Source: Nematostella vectensis
Lineage: Eukaryota > Cnidaria > Anthozoa > Actiniaria > Edwardsiidae
Reading direction: 5' to 3'
Assembly (NCBI RefSeq): GCF_932526225.1
Contig: NC_064040.1
Location: 1,116,001-1,180,000, forward strand
Length of the DNA stretch: 64,000 nt
Shown: positions 46,401 to 58,400 of the stretch, piece after piece
How the letters are laid out: each line of letters begins with the position of its first letter
Position numbering within the stretch: position 1 is the first letter of the stretch
Notes under the pieces: generated by a model
The model's database searches: none
What the model saw: the letters and a program-made list of their open reading frames with translations, nothing else
Told to the model about the DNA's origin: nothing
Program-made: the position numbers and the translations under genes

Positions 46401-49400
46401 GCTCCGTCCATGATAACACTCAATAAATGTCTTATTACAGACTATCCTTGGTAACATAAGATCCGTCCATGATAACACTCAATAAATGTCTTCTTACTGG
46501 CTACCCTTGGTAACATAAGCTCCGTCCATGGTAACACTCAATAAATGTGTATATTACAGGCTATGCTTGGTAGCATAAGCTGTGTCCATGGTAACACTCA
46601 ATAAATGTCTTATTACAGGCTATCCTTGGTAACATAAGATCCGTCCATGATAACACTCAATAAATGTCTTATTACAGGCTACCCTTGGTAACATAAGCTC
46701 CGTCCATAATAACACTCAATAAATGCCTTATTATAGGCTATCCTTGGTAACATAAGATAGGTCCATGATAACACTCAATAAATGTCTTATTACAGGCTAT
46801 CCTTGGTAACATAAGATAGGTCCATGATAACACTCAATAAATGTCTTATTATAGGCTATCCTTGGTAACATAAGCTCCGTCCATGATAACACTCAATAAA
46901 TGTCTTATTACAGGCTATCCTTGGTAACATAAGCTCCGTCCATGATAACATTCAATAAATGTCTTGTTACAAGTTATCCTTGGTAACATAAGCTCCGTCT
47001 ATGGTAACACTCAATAAATGTCTTCTTATAGGTTATCCTTGGTAACATAAGATCCGTCCATGATAACACTCAATAAATGTCTTATTACAGGCTATCCTTG
47101 GCAACATAAGCTCCGTCCATGGTAACACTCAATAAATGTCTTATTACAGGTTATTTTTGGTAACATAAGCTCCGTCCATGGTAACACTCAATAAATGTCT
47201 TCTTATAGGTTATCCTTGGTAACATAAGATCCGTCCATGATAACACTCAATAAATGTCGTATTACAGGCTATCCTTGGTAACATAAGATCCGTCCATGAT
47301 AACACTCAATAAATGTCTTATTACAGGCTACCCTTGGTAACATAAGCTCCGTCCATGGTAACACTCAATAAATGTCGTATTACAGGCTATCCTTGGTAAC
47401 ATAAGCTCCGTCCATGGTAACACTCAATAAATGTCTTCTTATAGGTTATCCTTGGTAACATAAGATCCGTCCATGATAACACTCAATAAATGTCTTATTA
47501 CAGGCTATCCTTGGTAACATAAGATCCGTCCATGATAACACTCAATAAATGTCTTATTATAGGTTATCCTTGGTAACATAAGCTCCGCCCTTGATAACAC
47601 TCAATAAATGTCTTGTTACAGGTTATCCTTAGTAACATAAGCTCCGTCCATGATAACACTCAATAAATGTCTTATTACAGGCTATCCTTGGTAACATAAG
47701 ATCCGTCCATGGTAACACTCAATAAATGTCTTATTACAGGCTATCCTTGGTAACATAAACTCCCCTCATGATAACACTCAATAAATGTCTTATTACAGGC
47801 TATCCTTGGTAACATAAGATCCGTCCATGATAACACTCAATAAATGTCTTATTATAGGCTATCTTTGGTAACATAAGCTCCGTCCATGGTAACACTCAAT
47901 AAATATCTTATTACAGGCTATCCTTGGTAACATAAGATCCGTCCATGATAACACTCAATAAATGTCTTATTGTAGGCTATCCTTGGTAACATAAGATTTG
48001 TCCATGGTAACACTCAATAAATGTCTTATTACAGGCTATCCTTGATAACATAAGATCCGTCCATGATAACACTCAATAAATGTCTTGTTACAGGTTATCC
48101 TTGGTAGCATAAGATCCGTCCATGATAACACTCAATAAATGTCTTGTTACAGGCTATCCTTGGTAACATAAGCTCCGTCCATGATAACACTCTAAATGTC
48201 TTATTATAGGCTATCCTTGGTAACATAAGCTCCGCCCATGATAACACTCAATAAATGTCTTATTACAGGTTATCCTTGGTAGCATAAGATCCGTCCATGA
48301 TAACACTCAATAATTGTTTTGTTACAGGCTATCCTTGGTAACATAAGATCCGTCCATGATAACACTCAATAAATGTCTTGTTACAGGTTATCCTTGGTAA
48401 CATAAGATCCGTCCATGATAACACTCAATAAATGTCTTGTTACAGGCTATCCTTGGTAGCATAAGATCCGTCCATGATAACACTCAATAAATGTCTTGTT
48501 ACAGGCTATCCTTGGTAACATAAGCTCCGTCCATGATAACACTCAATAAATGTCTTATTATAGGCTATTTCTTGGTAACATAAGATCCGTCCATGATAAC
48601 ACTCAATAAATGTCTTGTTACAGGCTATCCTTGGTAGCATAAGATCCGTCCATGATAACACTCAATAAATGTCTTGTTACAGGCTATCCTTGGTAACATG
48701 AGCTCCGTCCATGATAACACTCAATAAATGTCTTATTATAGGCTATCCTTGGTAACATAAGATCCGTCCTTGATAACACTCAATAAATGTCTTATTACAG
48801 GCTATCCTTGGTAGCATAAGATCCGTCCATGATAACACTCAAAAAATGTCTTGTTACAGGCTATCCTTGGTAACATAAGCTCCGTCCATGATAACACTCA
48901 ATAAATGTCTTGTTACAGGCTATCCTTGGTAACATAAGCTCCGTCCATGATAACACTCAATAAATGTCTTATTATAGGCTATCCTTGGTAACATAAGATC
49001 CGTCCATGATAACACTCAATAAATGTCTTATTACAGGCTATCCTTGGTAACATAAGATCCGTCCATGATAACACTCAATAAATGTCTTAGTACAGGCTAT
49101 GCTTGGTAACATAAGCTCCGTCCATGATAACACTCAATAAATGTCTTATTACAGGTTATCCTTGGTAACATAAGATCCGTCCATGATAACACTCAATAAA
49201 TGTCTTATTACAGGCTATCCTTGGTAACATAAGATCCGTCCATGATAACACTCAATAAATGTCTTATTATAGGCTATCCTTGGTAACATAAGATCCGTCC
49301 ATGATAACACTCAATAAATGTCTTATTACAGGCTATCCTTGGTAACATAAGATCCGTCCATGATAACACTCAATAAATGTCTTATTACAGGCTATCCTTG

Positions 49401-52400
49401 GTAACATAAGATCCGTCCATGATAACACTCAATAAATGTCTTGTTACAGGTTATCCTTGGTAACATAAGATCCGTCCATGATAACACTCAATAAATGTCT
49501 TATTATAGGCTATCCTTGGTAACATAAGCTCCGTCCATGATAACACTCAATAAATGTCTTATTATAGGCTATCCTTGGTAACATAAGATCCGTCCATGAT
49601 AACACTCAATAAATGTCTTATTACAGGCTATCCTTGGTAACATAAGATCCGTCCATGATAACACTCAATAAATGTCTTGTTACAGGTTATCCTTGGTAAC
49701 ATAAGATCCGTCCATGATAACACTCAATAAATGTCTTAGTACAGGCTATGCTTGGTAACATAAGCTCCGTCCATGATAACACTCAATAAATGTCTTATTA
49801 CAGGTTATCCTTGGTAACATGAGCTCCGTCCATGATAACACTCAATAAATGTCTTATTACAGGTTATCCTTGGTAACAAGCTCCGTCCATGGTAACACTC
49901 AATAAATGTCTTATTATAGGCTATCCTTGATAACATAAGATCCGTCCATGATAACACTCAATAAATGTCTTATTACAGGCTATCCTTGGTAACATAAGCT
50001 CCGTCCATGGTAACACTCAATAAATGTCTTATTATAGGCTGCCCTTGGTAACATAAGCTCCGTCCATGGTAACACTCAATAAATGTCTTCTTATAGGTTA
50101 TTCTTGATAACATAAGCTCCGTCCATGATAACACTCAATAAATGTCTTATTACAGGCTATCCTTGGTAACATAAGATCCGTCCATGATAACACTCAATAA
50201 ATGTCTTATTATAGGCTACCCTTGGTAACATAAGCTCCGTCCATGGTAACACTCAATAAATGTCTTATTACAGGTTATCCTTGGTAACATAAGATCCGTC
50301 CATGATAACACTCAATAAATGTCTTATTATAGGCTATCCTTGGTAACATAAGCTCCGTCCATGATAACACTCAATAAATGTCTTATTACAGACTATCCTT
50401 GGTAACATAAGATCCGTCCATGATAACACTCAATAAATGTCTTCTTACTGGCTACCCTTGGTAACATAAGCTCCGTCCATGGTAACACTCAATAAATGTG
50501 TATATTACAGGCTATGCTTGGTAGCATAAGCTCCGTCCATAGTAACACTCAATAAATGTCTTATTACAGGCTATCCTTGGTAGCATAAGATCCGTCCATG
50601 ATAACACTCAATAAATGTCTTGTTACAGGCTATCCTTGGTAGCATAAGATCCGTCCATGATAACACTCAATAAATGTCTTGTTACAGGCTATCCTTGGTA
50701 ACATGAGCTCCGTCCATGATAACACTCAATAAATGTCTTATTATAGGCTATCCTTGGTAACATAAGATCCGTCCTTGATAACACTCAATAAATGTCTTAT
50801 TACAGGCTATCCTTGGTAGCATAAGATCCGTCCATGATAACACTCAATAAATGTCTTGTTACAGGCTATCCTTGGTAACATAAGCTCCGTCCATGATAAC
50901 ACTCAATAAATGTCTTATTATAGGCTATCCTTGGTAACATAAGATCCGTCCATGATAACACTCAATAAATGTCTTATTATAGGCTATCCTTGGTAACATA
51001 AGATCCGTCCATGATAACACTCAATAAATGTCTTATTATAGGCTATCCTTGGTAACATAAGATACGTCCATGATAACACTCAATAAATGTCTTGTTACAG
51101 GCTATCCTTGGTAACATGAGCTCCGTCCATGATAACACTCAATAAATGTCTTATTACAGGCTATCCTTGGTAACATAAGATCCGTCCATGATAACACTCA
51201 ATAAATGTCTTGTTACAGGTTATCCTTGGTAACATAAGATCCGTCCATGATAACACTCAATAAATGTCTTATTATAGGCTATCCTTGGTAACATAAGCTC
51301 CGTCCATGATAACACTCAATAAATGTCTTATTATAGGCTATCCTTGGTAACATAAGATCCGTCCATGATAACACTCAATAAATGTCTTATTACAGGCTAT
51401 CCTTGGTAACATAAGATCCGTCCATGATAACACTCAATAAATGTCTTGTTACAGGTTATCCTTGGTAACATAAGATCCGTCCATGATAACACTCAATAAA
51501 TGTCTTAGTACAGGCTATGCTTGGTAACATAAGCTCCGTCCATGATAACACTCAATAAATGTCTTATTACAGGTTATCCTTGGTAACATGAGCTCCGTCC
51601 ATGATAACACTCAATAAATGTCTTATTACAGGTTATCCTTGGTAACAAGCTCCGTCCATGGTAACACTCAATAAATGTCTTATTATAGGCTATCCTTGAT
51701 AACATAAGATCCGTCCATGATAACACTCAATAAATGTCTTATTACAGGCTATCCTTGGTAACATAAGCTCCGTCCATGGTAACACTCAATAAATGTCTTA
51801 TTATAGGCTGCCCTTGGTAACATAAGCTCCGTCCATGGTAACACTCAATAAATGTCTTCTTATAGGTTATTCTTGATAACATAAGCTCCGTCCATGATAA
51901 CACTCAATAAATGTCTTATTACAGGCTATCCTTGGTAACATAAGATCCGTCCATGATAACACTCAATAAATGTCTTATTATAGGCTACCCTTGGTAACAT
52001 AAGCTCCGTCCATGGTAACACTCAATAAATGTCTTATTACAGGTTATCCTTGGTAACATAAGATCCGTCCATGATAACACTCAATAAATGTCTTATTATA
52101 GGCTATCCTTGGTAACATAAGCTCCGTCCATGATAACACTCAATAAATGTCTTATTACAGACTATCCTTGGTAACATAAGATCCGTCCATGATAACACTC
52201 AATAAATGTCTTCTTACTGGCTACCCTTGGTAACATAAGCTCCGTCCATGGTAACACTCAATAAATGTGTATATTACAGGCTATGCTTGGTAGCATAAGC
52301 TCCGTCCATAGTAACACTCAATAAATGTCTTATTACAGGCTATCCTTGGTAGCATAAGATCCGTCCATGATAACACTCAATAAATGTCTTGTTACAGGCT

Positions 52401-55400
52401 ATCCTTGGTAGCATAAGATCCGTCCATGATAACACTCAATAAATGTCTTGTTACAGGCTATCCTTGGTAACATGAGCTCCGTCCATGATAACACTCAATA
52501 AATGTCTTATTATAGGCTATCCTTGGTAACATAAGATCCGTCCTTGATAACACTCAATAAATGTCTTATTACAGGCTATCCTTGGTAGCATAAGATCCGT
52601 CCATGATAACACTCAATAAATGTCTTGTTACAGGCTATCCTTGGTAACATAAGCTCCGTCCATGATAACACTCAATAAATGTCTTATTATAGGCTATCCT
52701 TGGTAACATAAGATCCGTCCATGATAACACTCAATAAATGTCTTATTATAGGCTATCCTTGGTAACATAAGATCCGTCCATGATAACACTCAATAAATGT
52801 CTTATTATAGGCTATCCTTGGTAACATAAGATACGTCCATGATAACACTCAATAAATGTCTTGTTACAGGCTATCCTTGGTAACATGAGCTCCGTCCATG
52901 ATAACACTCAATAAATGTCTTATTATAGGCTATCCTTGGTAACATAAGATCCGTCCATGATAACACTCAATAAATGTCTTATTATAGGCTACCCTTGGTA
53001 ACATAAGCTCCGTCCATGGTAACACTCAATAAATGTCTTCTTATAGGTTATTCTTGATAACATAAGCTCCGTCCATGATAACACTCAATAAATGTCTTAT
53101 TACAGGCTATCCTTGGTAACATAAGATCCGTCCATGATAACACTCAATAAATGTCTTCTTACTGGCTACCCTTGGTAACATAAGCTCCGTCTATGGTAAC
53201 ACTCAATAAATGTGTATATTACAGGCTATGCTTGGTAGCATAAGCTCCGTCCATAGTAACACTCAATAAATGTCTTATTACAGGCTATCCTTGGTAGCAT
53301 AAGATCCGTCCATGATAACACTCAATAAATGTCTTGTTACAGGCTATCCTTGGTAGCATAAGATCCGTCCATGATAACACTCAATAAATGTCTTGTTACA
53401 GGCTATCCTTGGTAACATGAGCTCCGTCCATGATAACACTCAATAAATGTCTTATTATAGGCTATCCTTGGTAACATAAGATCCGTCCTTGATAACACTC
53501 AATAAATGTCTTATTACAGGCTATCCTTGGTAGCATAAGATCCGTCCATGATAACACTCAATAAATGTCTTGTTACAGGCTATCCTTGGTAACATAAGCT
53601 CCGTCCATGATAACACTCAATAAATGTCTTATTATAGGCTATCCTTGGTAACATAAGATCCGTCCATGATAACACTCAATAAATGTCTTATTATAGGCTA
53701 TCCTTGGTAACATAAGATCCGTCCATGATAACACTCAATAAATGTCTTATTATAGGCTATCCTTGGTAACATAAGATACGTCCATGATAACACTCAATAA
53801 ATGTCTTGTTACAGGCTATCCTTGGTAACATAAGCTCCGTCCATGATAACACTCAATAAATGTCTTATTATAGGCTATCCTTGGTAACATTAGATCCGTC
53901 CATGATAACACTCAATAAATGTCTTATTATAGGCTACCCTTGGTAACATAAGCTCCGTCCATGGTAACACTCAATAAATGTCTTCTTATAGGTTATTCTT
54001 GATAACATAAGCTCCGTCCATGATAACACTCAATAAATGTCTTATTACAGGCTATCCTTGGTAACATAAGATCCGTCCATGATAACACTCAATAAATGTC
54101 TTATTATAGGCTACCCTTGGTAACATAAGCTCCGTCCATGGTAACACTCAATAAATGTCTTATTACAGGTTATCCTTGGTAACATAAGATCCGTCCATGA
54201 TAACACTCAATAAATGTCTTATTATAGGCTATCCTTGGTAACATAAGCTCCGTCCATGATAACACTCAATAAATGTCTTATTACAGACTATCCTTGGTAA
54301 CATAAGATCCGTCCATGATAACACTCAATAAATGTCTTCTTACTGGCTACCCTTGGTAACATAAGCTCCGTCCATGGTAACACTCAATAAATGTGTATAT
54401 TACAGGCTATGCTTGGTAGCTTAAGCTCCGTCCATGGTAACACTCAATAAATGTCTTATTATAGGCTATCCTTGATAACATAAGATCCGTCCATGATAAC
54501 ACTCAATAAATGTCTTATTACAGGCTATCCTTGGTAACATAAGCTCCGTCCATGGTAACACTCAATAAATGTCTTATTATAGGCTGCCCTTGGTAACATA
54601 AGCTCCGTCCATGGTAACACTCAATAAATGTCTTCTTATAGGTTATTCTTGATAACATAAGCTCCGTCCATGATAACACTCAATAAATGTCTTATTACAG
54701 GCTATCCTTGGTAACATAAGATCCGTCCATGATAACACTCAATAAATGTCTTATTATAGGCTACCCTTGGTAACATAAGCTCCGTCCATGGTAACACTCA
54801 ATAAATGTCTTATTACAGGTTATCCTTGGTAACATAAGATCCGTCCATGATAACACTCAATAAATGTCTTATTATAGGCTATCCTTGGTAACATAAGCTC
54901 CGTCCATGATAACACTCAATAAATGTCTTATTACAGACTATCCTTGGTAACATAAGATCCGTCCATGATAACACTCAATAAATGTCTTCTTACTGGCTAC
55001 CCTTGGTAACATAAGCTCCGTCCATGGTAACACTCAATAAATGTGTATATTACAGGCTATGCTTGGTAGCATAAGCTCCGTCCATAGTAACACTCAATAA
55101 ATGTCTTATTACAGGCTATCCTTGGTAGCATAAGATCCGTCCATGATAACACTCAATAAATGTCTTGTTACAGGCTATCCTTGGTAGCATAAGATCCGTC
55201 CATGATAACACTCAATAAATGTCTTGTTACAGGCTATCCTTGGTAACATGAGCTCCGTCCATGATAACACTCAATAAATGTCTTATTATAGGCTATCCTT
55301 GGTAACATAAGATCCGTCCTTGATAACACTCAATAAATGTCTTATTACAGGCTATCCTTGGTAGCATAAGATCCGTCCATGATAACACTCAATAAATGTC

Positions 55401-58400
55401 TTGTTACAGGCTATCCTTGGTAACATAAGCTCCGTCCATGATAACACTCAATAAATGTCTTATTATAGGCTATCCTTGGTAACATAAGATCCGTCCATGA
55501 TAACACTCAATAAATGTCTTATTATAGGCTATCCTTGGTAACATAAGATCCGTCCATGATAACACTCCATAAATGTCTTATTATAGGCTATCCTTGGTAA
55601 CATAAGATACGTCCATGATAACACTCAATAAATGTCTTGTTACAGGCTATCCTTGGTAACATAAGCTCCGTCCATGATAACACTCAATAAATGTCTTATT
55701 ATAGGCTATCCTTGGTAACATAAGATCCGTCCATGATAACACTCAATAAATGTCTTATTATAGGCTACCCTTGGTAACATAAGCTCCGTCCATGGTAACA
55801 CTCAATAAATGTCTTCTTATAGGTTATTCTTGATAACATAAGCTCCGTCCATGATAACACTCAATAAATGTCTTATTACAGGCTATCCTTGGTAACATAA
55901 GATCCGTCCATGATAACACTCAATAAATGTCTTCTTACTGGCTACCCTTGGTAACATAAGCTCCGTCTATGGTAACACTCAATAAATGTGTATATTACAG
56001 GCTATGCTTGGTAGCATAAGCTCCGTCCATAGTAACACTCAATAAATGTCTTATTACAGGCTATCCTTGGTAGCATAAGATCCGTCCATGATAACACTCA
56101 ATAAATGTCTTGTTACAGGCTATCCTTGGTAGCATAAGATCCGTCCATGATAACACTCAATAAATGTCTTGTTACAGGCTATCCTTGGTAACATGAGCTC
56201 CGTCCATGATAACACTCAATAAATGTCTTATTATAGGCTATCCTTGGTAACATAAGATCCGTCCTTGATAACACTCAATAAATGTCTTATTACAGGCTAT
56301 CCTTGGTAGCATAAGATCCGTCCATGATAACACTCAATAAATGTCTTGTTACAGGCTATCCTTGGTAACATAAGCTCCGTCCATGATAACACTCAATAAA
56401 TGTCTTATTATAGGCTATCCTTGGTAACATAAGATCCGTCCATGATAACACTCAATAAATGTCTTATTATAGGCTATCCTTGGTAACATAAGATCCGTCC
56501 ATGATAACACTCAATAAATGTCTTATTATAGGCTATCCTTGGTAACATAAGATACGTCCATGATAACACTCAATAAATGTCTTGTTACAGGCTATCCTTG
56601 GTAACATAAGCTCCGTCCATGATAACACTCAATAAATGTCTTATTATAGGCTATCCTTGGTAACATTAGATCCGTCCATGATAACACTCAATAAATGTCT
56701 TATTATAGGCTACCCTTGGTAACATAAGCTCCGTCCATGGTAACACTCAATAAATGTCTTCTTATAGGTTATTCTTGATAACATAAGCTCCGTCCATGAT
56801 AACACTCAATAAATGTCTTATTACAGGCTATCCTTGGTAACATAAGATCCGTCCATGATAACACACAATAAATGTCTTATTATAGGCTACCCTTGGTAAC
56901 ATAAGCTCCGTCCATGGTAACACTCAATAAATGTCTTATTACAGGTTATCCTTGGTAACATAAGATCCGTCCATGATAACACTCAATAAATGTCTTATTA
57001 TAGGCTGTCCTTGGTAACATAAGCTCCGTCCATGATAACACTCAATAAATGTCTTATTACAGACTATCCTTGGTAACATAAGATCCGTCCATGATAACAC
57101 TCAATAAATGTCTTCTTACTGGCTACCCTTGGTAACATAAGCTCCGTCCATGGTAACACTCAATAAATGTGTATATTACAGGCTATGCTTGGTAGCATAA
57201 GCTCCGTCCATAGTAACACTCAATAAATGTCTTATTACAGGCTATCCTTGGTAGCATAAGATCCGTCCATGATAACACTCAATAAATGTCTTGTTACAGG
57301 CTATCCTTGGTAGCATAAGATCCGTCCATGATAACACTCAATAAATGTCTTGTTACAGGCTATCCTTGGTAACATGAGCTCCGTCCATGATAACACTCAA
57401 TAAATGTCTTATTATAGGCTATCCTTGGTAACATAAGATCCGTCCTTGATAACACTCAATAAATGTCTTATTACAGGCTATCCTTGGTAGCATAAGATCC
57501 GTCCATGATAACACTCAATAAATGTCTTGTTACAGGCTATCCTTGGTAACATAAGCTCCGTCCATGATAACACTCAATAAATGTCTTATTATAGGCTATC
57601 CTTGGTAACATAAGATCCGTCCATGATAACACTCAATAAATGTCTTGTTACAGGCTATCCTTGGTAACATAAGCTCCGTCCATGATAACACTCAATAAAT
57701 GTCTTATTATAGGCTATCCTTGGTAACATAAGATCCGTCCATGATAACACTCAATAAATGTCTTGTTACAGGTTATCCTTGGTAGCATAAGATCCGTCCA
57801 TGATAACACTCAATAAATGTCTTGTTACAGGTTATCCTTGGTAACATAAGATCCGTCCATGATAACACTCACTAAATGTCTTATTACAGGCTATCCTTGG
57901 TAACATAAGATACGTCCATGATAACACTCAATAAATGTCTTGTTACAGGGTATCCTTGGTAACATAAGCTCCGCCCATGATAACACTCAATAAATGTCTT
58001 ATTACAGGTTATCCTTGGTAACATAAGCTCCGTCCATGATAAAACTCAATACATGTCTTATTACAGGCTATGCTTGGTAATATAAGCACCGTCCACGATA
58101 ACACTCAATAAATGTCTTTTTACTGGCTGTCCTTGATAACATGTCTTATTCCAGGCACTCCTTGATAACATAAGCTCGGATGAGTTCGAGTCCGATGACG
58201 AAAAAGCTCAAAATAATGAAAGCAAGAAGATGAAAACAAGCGGGTATGATTTCGTAAAATGGGAGATGGTTAAAAATGGTCATAGTTAAGGTGGTAGTGG
58301 CTGTTGTGATTGCGGCGGTCGTGTTTGTGTTATTGATGGTAATGGTGATGATGGTGGTAGTGATGATGGTGGTGGTGGTGGTGATGATGGTGCTGGTGGT

